Positions 30,436 to 39,881 of a DNA stretch of 64,000 nt are shown here, piece after piece. The stretch's first letter is position 1; the number at the start of each line of letters is the position of its first letter. Under the pieces are notes generated by a model, which was not told the origin of the DNA, made no database searches, and saw nothing but the letters and a program-made list of their open reading frames with translations. Position numbers and translations under genes: made by a program. Source of the stretch: Paraburkholderia caffeinitolerans (GTDB taxonomy: Bacteria > Pseudomonadota > Gammaproteobacteria > Burkholderiales > Burkholderiaceae); NCBI RefSeq assembly GCF_902859945.1, contig NZ_CADIKL010000013.1, positions 62,001 to 126,000 on the forward strand, read 5' to 3'.

Positions 30436-32189
30436 GCCGCGACCCGCTCTTCAGGCGTGCGCTCGATTTCGAGCGTCTCGTGGTGGTACGCCGCGAGCGA
30501 CTCGCGGTGCGCCACGCTCACGATTGCCGATTTCGGCAGTCGTTCCATGAAGAGCTTGTAGAGACGGTTTTCGTTGTCGGGATCGAGCGCGCTCGTGGCT
30601 TCGTCGAGGAACAGGTAGTCGGGCTTGTGCAGCAGCACGCGCGCGCCCGCAAGCCGCTGCTGCTCGCCCGGCGAGAGCACGCGGGTCCAGTGCGCGGACT
30701 CGTGCAGGCGCTCGACATAGTCTTCGAGACGGCACGCGCGCAGCGCTTCGCGGCAGTCATCGTCGCTGTAGGCGTCGGCGGGCGAAGGGTAGGTGAGCGC
30801 GGCCTTGAGCGTGCCGATCGGCAGATAGCTTTGCTGCGGGATGAACATCATGCGCGCGTCCACGGGCGCGTCGATCGAGCCCTCGCCGAATGGCCAGAGG
30901 CCCGCGAGCGCGCGGATCAGCGTGCTCTTGCCCGCGCCCGAGGGGCCGCGCACGAGCCAGCGCGAGCCGGGCTTGATGGCGATGTCGCGCACCTCGGAGA
31001 GCGGCGTGCCGTTGGGCAGCGCGAGCTTGAGATGTCCGGTGGTGAGCGAGTTGTCGTCGACGTAGTGCAGATTGATGCCGCCGTGCTCGGTGGCGGGCGA
31101 AACGGTTTCCTTCAGGCGCGGCGAGTGCACTACGCGCGCGAATTCGCGCAGACGATTCACCGTGGCGCGCCATTCGACGAGGGTGGCGTAACTGTTGATG
31201 AACCACGAGAACGAATCGCTCACGGTGCCGAACGCACTCGAAATCTGCATCAGCACGCCGAAGGTGAAGGCGCCCGCGAAGTAGCGCGGCGAGGCCACGA
31301 CGATCGGAAAGATGATGGCGATCTGGCCATAAAAGCTCAGCACGAAGGTGAGGCGCTTCGTGTACTTCATCACGCGCCACCAGTTGTCGCGGATGTGGTG
31401 GAACAGGCCCTGCGCGTTGTTGCGTTCGGTGTCCATGCCGTCGTAGAGCGCGATCTGCTCGGCGTTCTCGCGCAGGCGAATGAGGCCGAAGCGGAAGTCC
31501 GCCTCCACTTTCTGCTGCTGGTAGTTGATCGACACGAGCGGATGGCCGACCTTCTGGATCACGAGCGAGCCGAACACGGCGTAGAGCGCGGCGGCCCACA
31601 CCATGTATCCCGGAATCGTGATGGGCGTGCCGCCCACCGCGAACGTGAGCGCGCCCGCGAGCGACCACAGGATCATGATGAAGGAGACCAGCGTGACGAC
31701 CGTGGAGAGCAGGTCGAGCGTGAGCGAGAGCGTGGTGGTGGCGAACGACTGGAGGTCGTCGCTGATCCGCTGGTCGGGGTTGTCGGCGAGGCGGTCGCGC
31801 TCGATGCGGTAGAACGCGCCCTGGCCGAGCCATTCGTTCAGGAAGCGCGTGGTGAGCCACTGGCGCCAGCGAAAGCCGAGCATCTGGCGCAGATACCGCC
31901 CGTACACCGCGAGGATGATGAACGCGAACGCCAGTGCGGTGAAGATCATCAGCAGATGCGGAAACTGCTTGGCATCCTTGTTCTGCAGCGCGTTGTAGAA
32001 GTCGCGGTTCCAGTCGTTGAGCCGCACGTTGATCCACACGACGGCGAGATTCATCGCGATGATCGCCACCAGCAGGCCCCAGGCGACCCAGCGTTCCTCG
32101 GACACCCAGTAGGGCTTGATCAGACTCCAGGCCGTGATCTTGTGATGCTCGTTCTGATCCGGCGTGGCGCGGGGAGTGAGGTTGGTCAT
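30432..32189 (-). CDS. SbmA/BacA-like ABC transporter with fused ATPase (YddA-type)
   Basis: 585-residue half-transporter. The N-terminal membrane domain has about six spans with SbmA/BacA-like and ABCD-like sequence (NVRLNDWNRDFYNALQ; FRWRQWLTTRFLNEW; DNPDQRISDD). The C-terminal ABC domain shows Walker A GPSGAGKSTLI, signature LSPGEQQRLAGARVLL and Walker B LFLDEATSALD. Related proteins carry peptides, vitamin B12-like molecules or fatty acyl-CoA; the substrate here cannot be told. It would act as a homodimer in the inner membrane. The stop overlaps the SDR start. It is divergent from the thiamine operon, 280 bases away from its riboswitch. Confidence 0.88.
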   Translation of the reverse strand: MTNLTPRATPDQNEHHKITAWSLIKPYWVSEERWVAWGLLVAIIAMNLAVVWINVRLNDWNRDFYNALQNKDAKQFPHLLMIFTALAFAFIILAVYGRYLRQMLGFRWRQWLTTRFLNEWLGQGAFYRIERDRLADNPDQRISDDLQSFATTTLSLTLDLLSTVVTLVSFIMILWSLAGALTFAVGGTPITIPGYMVWAAALYAVFGSLVIQKVGHPLVSINYQQQKVEADFRFGLIRLRENAEQIALYDGMDTERNNAQGLFHHIRDNWWRVMKYTKRLTFVLSFYGQIAIIFPIVVASPRYFAGAFTFGVLMQISSAFGTVSDSFSWFINSYATLVEWRATVNRLREFARVVHSPRLKETVSPATEHGGINLHYVDDNSLTTGHLKLALPNGTPLSEVRDIAIKPGSRWLVRGPSGAGKSTLIRALAGLWPFGEGSIDAPVDARMMFIPQQSYLPIGTLKAALTYPSPADAYSDDDCREALRACRLEDYVERLHESAHWTRVLSPGEQQRLAGARVLLHKPDYLFLDEATSALDPDNENRLYKLFMERLPKSAIVSVAHRESLAAYHHETLEIERTPEERVAA

Positions 32190-32430
32190 GTGCGTCCTGA
32201 TGTTGTGCCGGCCCGCGGCCGGAATAGACGATACCCGCCGCTCGCAGCGCCGTGGCGTCGCGATTGTGTCCCGAAGCGCTTAAGCAAGGCTTAATTGCCT
32301 GCGCGCGGCGTCCGGGCGACTGGGGTGCGGCATGGGGTGCGTCATTGTCTCACCGCCCGCGTGAGCTGGGCGGTTCACCGTGGTTTGGGCATTGTGCCAG
32401 AGCAGAAATCGCCCGCCGTCCAGTGGTCGT

Positions 32431-32460
32431 TTGCGGCGTGCGCGGCTTTTGTGGTCTAAT
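32431..32460 (+). promoter_or_regulatory. Probable promoter of the thiOSGE operon
   Basis: -35-like TTGCGG (32431-32436), 18-base spacer, -10 TCTAAT (32455-32460). The position is just upstream of the TPP aptamer, as expected for a riboswitch leader. Confidence 0.5.
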
Positions 32461-32472
32461 GACCGCTGACGA

Positions 32473-32563
32473 AACAGGGGTGCTTCACTGGTATGCCTGG
32501 CATGCCGCAGTGAGGCTGAGAGAGACCCTTCGCACCCGATCCGGGTAATACCGGCGCGGGAAG
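32473..32563 (+). ncRNA. TPP riboswitch (THI element)
   Basis: The conserved aptamer parts are present in order: ACAGGGGTGCTTC, a variable hairpin GGTATGCC/GGCATGCC, then GAGGCTGAGAGAGACCCTT, CGCACCCGATCCGGGTAATA and CCGGCGCGGGAAG. This is the thi-box that binds thiamine pyrophosphate and shuts down thiamine genes. About 205 bases separate it from thiO. No clear terminator is seen between, so control at translation start or through Rho is more likely; that is inference. Confidence 0.95.
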
Positions 32564-32768
32564 TTTCCGGAAAGTCTTGCTGGCGCCGCGGTTGATGAGT
32601 TCGATCAGTCGATTCGTTTCGGCTGGGTTCATTCAGGCGTCGAGATTCCCGCCGGGCAGCACGTGCCGCGCATGTCGGGTTTTGCGCTTCACGTCGTTTG
32701 CACGGCCGGCCTTGCAGCCGGTTTCGTCCTTGGGTACGCATGCTTGTTTGCCGTACGGAAAGGATACG

Positions 32769-33974
32769 ATGACCGCCTCTTCTGCACCTTATTCAGATCA
32801 TTCCCCGGTTTCTGCCGGCGCTCGCGCGTCTGCTCGCGCCACACCGGCCATGCCCGATTTCGCCGTGCTCGGCGGCGGGCTATGCGGACGTCTCGTTGCA
32901 TGGCGTCTTGCGGGCGCGGGGCATCGCGTGGCGCTCTACGAGCGCGGCGGGCCCGAGGGCGGCGAGTCGGCTGCCTGGATCGCGGCCGCGATGCTCGCGC
33001 CGCTGGCCGAGGCCGCCGTCGCCGAAATGTTGATCACCGAGCTGGGCATCGCCTCGCTCGAGACCTGGCCGCGCATTCTCGCGGAGCTGCCCGAGCCGGT
33101 GTTTTTTCAACGCAATGGCACGCTCGTGGTCTGGCATCACGCTGATCGCACCGAAGCGCCGCTGTTCGAGCGCCGCGTACGCGCGAACGCGCCGCGCGCG
33201 CTTGCCGACGCCAATTTCACGACGCTGGTGGGCGCGCAGATCGACGCCGCCGAACCGGCGCTCGCCGGGCGCTTCGGGCGCGGCTGGCTGCTGGCCGGCG
33301 AAGGCCAGCTCGACAACCGCCAGGCGCTGGCGGCGCTGGCGGCGGGTCTCGCGCAGCGCGGTGTGCAAACGCACTGGCACACGAGCGTGGACGACGCGAG
33401 CCTGCCGCGCGCGCGTGTGACGATCGATTGCCGGGGCCTCGGCGCCAAGCCCGCGCTGCCGGCGCTGCGCGGCATTCGCGGTGAAGTGGCGCGCGTGCAC
33501 GCGCCCGGCATCGGCCTCACGCGGCCGGTGCGCCTGCTGCATCCGCGCTATCCGCTCTATATCGCGCCGAAACAGGACGATCTCTATGTGATCGGCGCAA
33601 CCGAGATCGAGGGCGAGGACCGCTCGCCCGTAAGCGTGCGCTCGGCGCTCGAGTTGCTGAGCGCGGCGTTCGCCGTGCATCCGGCCTTTGGCGAGGCGCG
33701 CATTCTCGAATTGAATTCGCAGTGCCGTCCGACGCTGCCCGATCATCGCCCCGCGCTTATCTGGGATGGTGGTGGGACGCTGCGCGTGAACGGTCTCTAT
33801 CGCCACGGCTTCATGATCGCGCCCGCCGTGGCCGACGAAGCGGTGCGCGTGGCCGAGGCGCTGCTGGCGGACCAGTTCGCCGATGCCGACGCCTTCGAGG
33901 CGCTGCGCCGCGAATCGCGCTGGGCGTCGATGCTGCACGCCCGCCATGTTCAAGGTGCGCACGAGCCCGCTTGA
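32769..33974 (+). CDS. thiO: Glycine oxidase ThiO
   Basis: FAD enzyme that oxidises glycine to the dehydroglycine used to build the thiazole ring of thiamine. About 401 residues. FAD motif VLGGGLCGRLVAWRLAGAG after a ~27-residue Ser/Ala-rich lead, ESAAWIAAAMLAP, IRGEVARVHAP, IGATEIEGEDRSPVS and, near the end, the FAD-contacting GLYRHGFMIAPA. The family is the D-amino-acid oxidase-like group. Start at 32769 has AAGGA five bases upstream; an ATG at 32850 (MPDFAVLGGG) is a real alternative. First gene after the TPP riboswitch. Confidence 0.92.
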   Translation: MTASSAPYSDHSPVSAGARASARATPAMPDFAVLGGGLCGRLVAWRLAGAGHRVALYERGGPEGGESAAWIAAAMLAPLAEAAVAEMLITELGIASLETWPRILAELPEPVFFQRNGTLVVWHHADRTEAPLFERRVRANAPRALADANFTTLVGAQIDAAEPALAGRFGRGWLLAGEGQLDNRQALAALAAGLAQRGVQTHWHTSVDDASLPRARVTIDCRGLGAKPALPALRGIRGEVARVHAPGIGLTRPVRLLHPRYPLYIAPKQDDLYVIGATEIEGEDRSPVSVRSALELLSAAFAVHPAFGEARILELNSQCRPTLPDHRPALIWDGGGTLRVNGLYRHGFMIAPAVADEAVRVAEALLADQFADADAFEALRRESRWASMLHARHVQGAHEPA

Positions 33975-34006
33975 ATCCGCGTGAATCCGCGTGAATCCGC
34001 TTGAAC
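33970..34006 (+). repeat. Short 10-bp tandem repeats after thiO
   Basis: About 3.5 copies of a 10-base unit (TGAATCCGCK, with K being G or T), starting in the thiO stop region. The TGA stop of thiO is inside the first copy, so copy-number change would not disturb the protein. Confidence 0.7.
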
Positions 34007-34116
34007 CGGGGCGGTTTGAGCGCGTCAGCGGGCATGCCGCGAGCGCGACACCATCAACACGAGACAAGGCGCACGGTTCGCGCCTTGCCGGAAACAACGT
34101 AGTCAGACGAATTGCC

Positions 34117-34314
34117 ATGGATATTCAGATCAACCAGAAGCCGCTCACGCTGCCCGAAGGCGCGACCGTTGCCGATGCGCTCACTGCATTCGGCGCACGT
34201 CCGCCATTTGCCGTCGCCGTGAACGGCGATTTCGTCACGCGCACCCAGCACGGTGCGCGCATGCTTTCGGCGGGTGACCGCCTCGACGTCGTCAGCCCGG
34301 TGGCCGGCGGCTGA
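34117..34314 (+). CDS. thiS: Sulfur carrier protein ThiS
   Basis: 65-residue ubiquitin-like protein whose C-terminal Gly-Gly is thiocarboxylated and gives sulfur to the thiazole ring. The sequence ends VVSPVAGG, and the [20 protein letters not shown] start and [10 protein letters not shown] core fit ThiS. The start at 34117 is chosen by family length; the frame stays open upstream. It lies between thiO and thiG. Confidence 0.95.
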   Translation: MDIQINQKPLTLPEGATVADALTAFGARPPFAVAVNGDFVTRTQHGARMLSAGDRLDVVSPVAGG

Positions 34315-34399
34315 TCGCGCAAGCGAACCCGCCGCCGCTTTACTTTTTACTCGCTACCGCGCGCCGCCCGTCCGCTGCCACCTGTCCAGGATTCAAGCC

Positions 34400-35215
34400 A
34401 TGACCCATCATCAGTCCGCCGACGCCCTCACGCTGTACGGCGAAACCTTCGCGAGCCGCGTGCTGCTCGGCACCTCGCGCTATCCGTCGCTGCAAGCGCT
34501 CTCCGATTCGATGGAGGCCGCGCGCCCCGGCATGATCACCATCGCGCTGCGCCGCCAGATGAACGACGGCACCGCGGAAGCCGGCTTCTTCGATTTGCTC
34601 AAGCGCCACGGCGTGCCGTTTCTGCCGAACACCGCGGGCTGCCTCACGGTCAACGAGGCAGTCACCACCGCGCACATGGCGCGCGAAGTCTTCGAGACCG
34701 ACTGGATCAAGCTCGAACTGATCGGCGACGACTACACGCTGCAGCCGGACCCGGTGGGCCTGATCGAAGCCGCCGCGCGGCTTATCAAGGACGGCTTCAA
34801 GGTGCTGCCGTACTGCACCGAAGACCTCGTGATCGGCCGGCGCCTGCTCGACGCGGGCTGCGAGGCGCTGATGCCGTGGGGTGCGCCCATCGGCACGGGC
34901 AAGGGCGTGATCAATCCGTACGGATTGCGCGTGCTGCGCGAGCGGCTGCCCGACGTGCCGCTGATCGTCGATGCGGGCCTCGGCCTGCCTTCGCATGCGG
35001 CGCAAGTGATGGAGTGGGGCTTCGACGGTGTGTTGCTGAACACGGCCGTGGCGCAAGCCACGCACCCCGAGGCGATGGCGCGCGCGTTCGCGCTGGGCGT
35101 CGAGGCGGGCCGCACCGCATATCTCGCCGGGCCGATGGCCGAGCGCGAGGCGGCCGTGGCGAGCACGCCGGTGGTCGGCATGCCGTTCTGGCATCAGGAT
35201 GGAGGCCAGCAATGA
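34400..35215 (+). CDS. thiG: Thiazole synthase ThiG
   Basis: TIM-barrel enzyme (271 residues) that combines 1-deoxyxylulose-5-phosphate, dehydroglycine and ThiS-thiocarboxylate into the thiazole phosphate. Motifs: [12 protein letters not shown] near the start, the Schiff-base lysine in [22 protein letters not shown] and the phosphate-binding [11 protein letters not shown] / GVLLNTAVA. Start at 34400 ([14 protein letters not shown]) fits the family. It overlaps thiE by ATGA. Confidence 0.96.
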   Translation: MTHHQSADALTLYGETFASRVLLGTSRYPSLQALSDSMEAARPGMITIALRRQMNDGTAEAGFFDLLKRHGVPFLPNTAGCLTVNEAVTTAHMAREVFETDWIKLELIGDDYTLQPDPVGLIEAAARLIKDGFKVLPYCTEDLVIGRRLLDAGCEALMPWGAPIGTGKGVINPYGLRVLRERLPDVPLIVDAGLGLPSHAAQVMEWGFDGVLLNTAVAQATHPEAMARAFALGVEAGRTAYLAGPMAEREAAVASTPVVGMPFWHQDGGQQ

Positions 35216-36321
35216 CCCAAACGCTGCGACTGCAGGATCGCGAGCTGTTCTGGCCGCCCGCGGACGAACTCACTGAAACGGCGGAGCGCATTCGCGCTCG
35301 CCTCGGCGACTGGCAGCCCACGCACGCGCCGTGGCGCCTGTGCCTGACGTCGCCCGACACGCCCAACGGCGGCGATCTGATCATCGTGACCGACGCCGCG
35401 CCGCATCTCGCGAACATCGCGCGCTGGATGACCGATGGCGCAGGTGTGATCGAGGCGGCCGGCACGCCCTCGGCAGGCCGCGCGACACTGCATCTGGGCG
35501 GCGAGCGCTACGCACTCGAGGGCACGCTCGCGGAGGACTGGATTCCGGCGCTGGCGGCGTTTCTCGACTGCGGCTTCGATCCGCACGACGCGCTCGTGCT
35601 GGCACTCGCCTGGCGAGATGGCGACGAGCAGCACGCCGACGCGTGGCCGGTCGACATCGCCCGTTTTCCGCGCGTGCTCGGCTTGCCCGATGCGCCCGCG
35701 CAGCCGTTCGCGCCGTGCCCCGCGAAGCTCGGCCTGTATCCCGTGCTGCCCACCGCCGACTGGGTCGAGCGCGTGCTCGACTACGGCGTGCAGACCTTAC
35801 AACTGCGCAGCAAGCAGCCGAAGTCGCCGGAACTCACGCATGAGATCGAGCGCTGCGTCGCGGCGGGGCGTCGCCACAATGCGCAACTTTTCATCAACGA
35901 CCACTGGCAGGCGGCGATGGCTGCGGGCGCCTACGGCGTGCATCTGGGCCAGGAGGATTTGCGCGAGGCGGATCTGAACGCGCTCGCTGCATCGGGCATC
36001 CGTCTCGGTCTGTCGACGCACGGCTATTTCGAGATGCTCACCGCGCTGCATTTCCGGCCGAGCTACATCGCGTGCGGCGCAGTGTTCGCCACCACGACCA
36101 AGACCATGCCGACCGCGCCGCAGGGGCTCGCGCGTCTCGCGCGCTACGTGAAGCTGCTCGACGGCGTAGTGCCGATGGTCGCGATCGGCGGCATCGATTT
36201 TGCCGCGCTGCCCGCAGTGCTCGCGACCGGCGCGCCTAGTGCGGCGGTCGTGCGCGCTGTCACCGAGGCCGCCGACCCGGCTGCCGCGGTTGCTGCATTG
36301 CGCAACGCGTTTACGCAATAA
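35212..36321 (+). CDS. thiE: Thiamine-phosphate synthase with N-terminal extension
   Basis: 369 residues; a standard ThiE has ~210. The C-terminal ~190 residues are Thi[53 protein letters not shown], and the phosphate loop [10 protein letters not shown]. It joins thiazole phosphate and HMP-PP to thiamine phosphate. The N-terminal ~175 residues are not ThiE. They begin like a globular domain, and the segment [32 protein letters not shown], cited here in two parts ([16 protein letters not shown]), resembles the end of a ThiD/HMP kinase-like domain. No kinase nucleotide site is visible, so any such domain is degenerate. This is tentative. Last gene of the riboswitch operon. Confidence 0.9.
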   Translation: MTQTLRLQDRELFWPPADELTETAERIRARLGDWQPTHAPWRLCLTSPDTPNGGDLIIVTDAAPHLANIARWMTDGAGVIEAAGTPSAGRATLHLGGERYALEGTLAEDWIPALAAFLDCGFDPHDALVLALAWRDGDEQHADAWPVDIARFPRVLGLPDAPAQPFAPCPAKLGLYPVLPTADWVERVLDYGVQTLQLRSKQPKSPELTHEIERCVAAGRRHNAQLFINDHWQAAMAAGAYGVHLGQEDLREADLNALAASGIRLGLSTHGYFEMLTALHFRPSYIACGAVFATTTKTMPTAPQGLARLARYVKLLDGVVPMVAIGGIDFAALPAVLATGAPSAAVVRAVTEAADPAAAVAALRNAFTQ

Positions 36322-36461
36322 TTAGCCCGCTTCAGCGCCGGCCGCGCTTCGGACTCGTTCCGGACCGCCTGGCGCCGAAGCGCGAGTTGCGGCGCCCTCG
36401 GGGATGCCCGACTTGCATCAAGGGGCTTGGGCATGCCACGGCAGCATTCGTACGATGGCCC

Positions 36462-36467
36462 TATAAT
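36462..36467 (+). promoter_or_regulatory. -10 element of the mla operon
   Basis: Consensus TATAAT 37 bases before the chosen mlaF start; no good -35 is seen. It argues against in-frame ATG starts further upstream (36427, 36433). Confidence 0.45.
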
Positions 36468-36498
36468 CCCGCCTTCGTATAAATGGACTGCCTGCTAC

Positions 36499-37320
36499 GT
36501 GCCCTCGAACTCTGAGACCCTTCTGGAGCTGCGCGACGTCGACTTCGGCTACGGCGACCGGCTCGTCCTGTCCGGCCTGAACATGCGCTTTCCGCGTGGC
36601 CAGGTCGTTGCGGTCATGGGCGGCTCGGGCGGCGGCAAGACCACGGTGCTGCGCCTGATCGGCGGCCTCGTGCGCGCCCAGCGCGGGCAGGTGCTGTTCC
36701 AGGGCCAGGACATCGGCGCGCAATCGCGCGAAGGCCTTTACGCGCTGCGCCGGAAAATGGGCATGTTGTTCCAGTTCGGCGCGCTCTTCACCGACATGTC
36801 GGTGTTCGAGAACGTCGCGTTTGCGCTGCGCGAACACACCGATCTTCCCGAAGAGCTGATCCGCGACCTCGTGCTCATGAAGCTCAACGCGGTGGGCCTG
36901 CGCGGCGCGCGCGACCTCGCGCCTTCGGAGATTTCGGGCGGGATGGCGCGGCGCGTGGCGCTGGCGCGTGCGATCGCGCTCGACCCCGAACTCATGATGT
37001 ACGACGAGCCGTTTGCAGGCCTCGACCCCATTTCTCTCGGCATCACCGCGAACCTGATCCGCACGCTCAACGACGCGCTCGGCGCCACGTCGATCCTCGT
37101 CACGCACGACGTGCCCGAATCGTTCGCGATTGCCGACTACGTGTACTTCCTCGCGAACGGCCGCGTGCAGGCGGAGGGCACGCCCGCCGAGCTGCGCGCC
37201 TCGACCGACCCGATCGTGCGCCAGTTCATCGACGGCGCGCCTGACGGCCCGTTCCGCTTTCACTATCCGACGGATGTGCCGCTCGACGCGGACTTTGGCG
37301 TCGGCGGAGGCCGCTCATGA
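36499..37320 (+). CDS. mlaF: Mla phospholipid ABC transporter ATPase MlaF
   Basis: Cytoplasmic ATPase (273 residues) that drives the MlaFEDB complex, moving phospholipids between inner and outer membrane to keep outer-leaflet asymmetry. Walker A GGSGGGKTTVLRLIGG, the signature ISGGMARRVALARAIA and Walker B LMMYDEPFAGLDPIS are visible; the SGGM signature and FQFGALFTDMSVFENV are typical of MlaF. The GTG at 36499 is chosen because the likely promoter lies just upstream; the coding frame runs on to 36427 without it. It overlaps mlaE by ATGA. Confidence 0.96.
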   Translation: MPSNSETLLELRDVDFGYGDRLVLSGLNMRFPRGQVVAVMGGSGGGKTTVLRLIGGLVRAQRGQVLFQGQDIGAQSREGLYALRRKMGMLFQFGALFTDMSVFENVAFALREHTDLPEELIRDLVLMKLNAVGLRGARDLAPSEISGGMARRVALARAIALDPELMMYDEPFAGLDPISLGITANLIRTLNDALGATSILVTHDVPESFAIADYVYFLANGRVQAEGTPAELRASTDPIVRQFIDGAPDGPFRFHYPTDVPLDADFGVGGGRS

Positions 37321-38093
37321 TCGGCGCCATCAGTTCACTCGGCCGCGCGGTCCTCGATTCGATCACGCGTGCAGGCCATGCCTCGCGTTTCTTCGTGCGC
37401 CTTGTGCTGGAGTTTTTCCCGCTGCTGCGCCGTCCGCGCCTTGTCACGAAGCAGATCCACTTCGTCGGTAATTATTCGCTGCTGATCATCGCGGTGTCGG
37501 GCCTGTTCGTGGGCTTCGTGCTGGGCCTGCAGGGCTACTACACGCTCAACCGCTACGGCTCCGAGCAGGCGCTCGGGCTGCTGGTCGCGCTTTCGCTCGT
37601 GCGCGAGCTCGGCCCCGTTGTCACCGCGCTGCTGTTCGCGGGCCGTGCAGGCACCTCGCTCACGGCCGAAATCGGCCTCATGAAGGCGGGCGAGCAGCTC
37701 ACGGCCATGGAAATGATGGCGGTCGACCCGGTGCGCGTCGTGATTGCGCCGCGCATGTGGGCAGGCGTGGTTGCCATGCCCATTCTGGCGGCCATCTTCA
37801 GCGCAGTCGGCATTCTGGGCGGCTACGTAGTGGGCGTGCTGCTGATCGGCGTGGACTCGGGCGCGTTCTGGTCGCAGATGCAAGGCGGCGTGGATGTCTG
37901 GGCCGATGTGGGCAATGGCGTGATCAAGAGCATCGTGTTCGGCTTCGCTGTCACGTTTACGGCGCTGTATCAGGGCTACGAGGCCAAGCCGACGCCCGAA
38001 GGCGTGTCGCGCGCGACCACCAAGACGGTCGTGTACGCGTCGCTCGCGGTGCTGGGCCTCGACTTCCTGCTCACCGCACTGATGTTCAGCTAA
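37317..38093 (+). CDS. mlaE: Mla phospholipid ABC transporter permease MlaE
   Basis: 258-residue inner-membrane permease with five or six spans. Family segments: the interfacial helix region RPRLVTKQIHFVGNYSL, FVLGLQGYYTLNRYGSE, LGPVVTALLFAGRAGTSL and AEIGLMKAGEQLTAMEMM, which couples to MlaF. Overlaps mlaF by ATGA and is followed by mlaD. Confidence 0.96.
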   Translation: MIGAISSLGRAVLDSITRAGHASRFFVRLVLEFFPLLRRPRLVTKQIHFVGNYSLLIIAVSGLFVGFVLGLQGYYTLNRYGSEQALGLLVALSLVRELGPVVTALLFAGRAGTSLTAEIGLMKAGEQLTAMEMMAVDPVRVVIAPRMWAGVVAMPILAAIFSAVGILGGYVVGVLLIGVDSGAFWSQMQGGVDVWADVGNGVIKSIVFGFAVTFTALYQGYEAKPTPEGVSRATTKTVVYASLAVLGLDFLLTALMFS

Positions 38094-38159
38094 GGATAGG
38101 AATGCGGCGCGGGTGCCTCCTGGATGGCGCCGCCGCAACGGATTCTGATTGGAATGACG

Positions 38160-38729
38160 ATGAAAAAGACTGCTCTCGACTTCTGGGTCGGCCTGTTCGT
38201 GGTGCTGGGCTTCATTGCGCTGCTGTTTCTCGCGCTGAAGGCCGGAAACATGAGCTCGCTTTCGTTCCAGCCGACCTACCCGGTCAAGCTCAAGTTCGAC
38301 AATATCGGCGGGCTCAAGCCGCGCGCGCCCGTGAAGAGCGCGGGCGTGACCGTGGGCCGGGTGGCGTCCATTGGCTTCGATACGAACACCTATCAGGCGC
38401 TCGTCACGATCAACATCGACCAGCAGTATCAATTCCCGAAGGACTCGTCGGCGAAGATCCTGACCTCGGGCCTGCTCGGCGAGCAGTACATCGGGCTGGA
38501 ACCCGGCGGCGACACGGAAATGCTCAAGGCCGGCGATACGCTCTCAATGACGCAATCGGCGATCGTGCTCGAAAACCTGATCGGCCAGTTCCTCTACAGC
38601 AAGGCAGCCGATTCGGGGGCTTCGAAATCGGGTAGTAGCGCCGCTGCATCGGGGCCGGCGGCCGCAAACGGGGCTGGCGGCGAACACGCCGCGCCTGCGC
38701 CGGCTGGCTCGGGCGCAGCGGCGCAATAA
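38160..38729 (+). CDS. mlaD: Mla substrate-binding MCE-domain protein MlaD
   Basis: About 189 residues. One N-terminal membrane helix (LDFWVGLFVVLGFIALLFLAL), then an MCE domain (about 35-120; YPVKLKFDNIGGLKPRAPVKSAG, shown in short as NIGGLKPRAPVKSAGVTVG) that forms a hexameric ring in the periplasm, then a central hydrophobic helix LGEQYIGLEPG / VLENLIGQFLY and an Ala/Gly/Ser-rich tail. The start is chosen at 38160 (MKKTALDF), with GGAA six bases before; 38154 and 38124 are also in frame. Confidence 0.94.
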   Translation: MKKTALDFWVGLFVVLGFIALLFLALKAGNMSSLSFQPTYPVKLKFDNIGGLKPRAPVKSAGVTVGRVASIGFDTNTYQALVTINIDQQYQFPKDSSAKILTSGLLGEQYIGLEPGGDTEMLKAGDTLSMTQSAIVLENLIGQFLYSKAADSGASKSGSSAAASGPAAANGAGGEHAAPAPAGSGAAAQ

Positions 38730-38740
38730 GGAGAATAAAG

Positions 38741-39730
38741 ATGACGATCGCTCGCATGCGCGTCGTCGCGGTTGGAGCCGCGGTGTTCGCGTTGACGGCG
38801 TGTTCGACGGTGCAGACGCCGTCGAAGGACGACCCTTGGGAAGGCCTCAACCGCTCGATCTACACCTTCAACGATACGATCGACACGTATGCGCTCAAGC
38901 CGGTTGCGAAGGGCTATGTGAAAGTCACGCCGCAGCCGGTGCGGGACAGCGTGACGAACTTCTTCGCGAACATCGGCGACGTCTACAACGCGGCCAACAA
39001 TCTGCTGCAGTTAAAGATCGCCGATGGTGTCGAGGACATCATGCGGATCGTGATCAACACGGTCTTCGGCGTGGGCGGTCTGTTCGACGTGGCGTCGCTC
39101 GCCAAGCTGCCCAAGCACAACCAGGACTTCGGCCTCACGCTCGGCCATTACGGCGTGCCGGCCGGCCCCTATCTGGTGCTGCCGCTGCTCGGTCCGAGCA
39201 CCGTGCGCGACGGCGTGGGGATGGTGGGCAACTACTTCATCAATCCGCTCTCGTATGTGAATCCGGCGGCGCTTTCGTGGGGCCTTTACGGCCTGGACGT
39301 GGTGAGCGCGCGCGCGAACCTGCTGGGCGCAAGCGACCTGCTCGAAGGCGCCGCGATCGACAAGTATTCGTTCCTGCGCAATGCCTATTTGCAGCGCCGC
39401 CAGTACTTGCTCTCGGACGGTCATACGTCGAGCAATCTGCCCGATTACGGCGACGGCGCGCCGCCGCCGAACTACGGCGAGCCCGACGAGGGCGCGGCAG
39501 CGCCCGCCGCGGGTGCGGCGATTCCGGCATCGGGTACCGCGCGTGCTGCAGCGCCGACGGCGGCCAGCATGGCGCCGGCCAGCCCCGATGGCGCAACACC
39601 GGCTCCCGCCGCGCCGGCGTCAGGTGCTGCGGCACCGGCGGGCGCGTCCGGCGCCGTGGTGCCGGGCGAGCCGTTCGTTCCGCCGCCGCGCTTCGGCATT
39701 GGCGCTCCGAATCTGCTGCGCTTGCATTGA
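38741..39730 (+). CDS. mlaA: Outer-membrane lipoprotein MlaA (VacJ)
   Basis: 329-residue lipoprotein that removes misplaced phospholipids from the outer leaflet and passes them to MlaC. Lipobox LTACS near residue 20; VacJ core DPWEGLNRSIYTFND, GDVYNAANNLLQ, FGLTLGHYGVPAGPYLVLPLLGP (given in parts) and NYFINPLSYVNP. A Pro/Ala-rich tail of ~95 residues follows, longer than in E. coli. RBS AAGGAG lies about 8 bases before the start. Having mlaA inside the operon between mlaD and mlaC differs from E. coli, where it is elsewhere. Confidence 0.95.
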   Translation: MTIARMRVVAVGAAVFALTACSTVQTPSKDDPWEGLNRSIYTFNDTIDTYALKPVAKGYVKVTPQPVRDSVTNFFANIGDVYNAANNLLQLKIADGVEDIMRIVINTVFGVGGLFDVASLAKLPKHNQDFGLTLGHYGVPAGPYLVLPLLGPSTVRDGVGMVGNYFINPLSYVNPAALSWGLYGLDVVSARANLLGASDLLEGAAIDKYSFLRNAYLQRRQYLLSDGHTSSNLPDYGDGAPPPNYGEPDEGAAAPAAGAAIPASGTARAAAPTAASMAPASPDGATPAPAAPASGAAAPAGASGAVVPGEPFVPPPRFGIGAPNLLRLH

Positions 39731-39881
39731 TCGCGCCGGCTTGGTGCGGGCCCTTAAATCTGACGTAACAAGCTGATACGCCTGTCGCAGTTTCCTGGCA
39801 TTCTTTGACTCGGTGTCTTGAAGCTCGCGTGATATGGTTGATCTCCAACGGGGCGTTGTTCCCCAACTTGCAGGACTCGCT

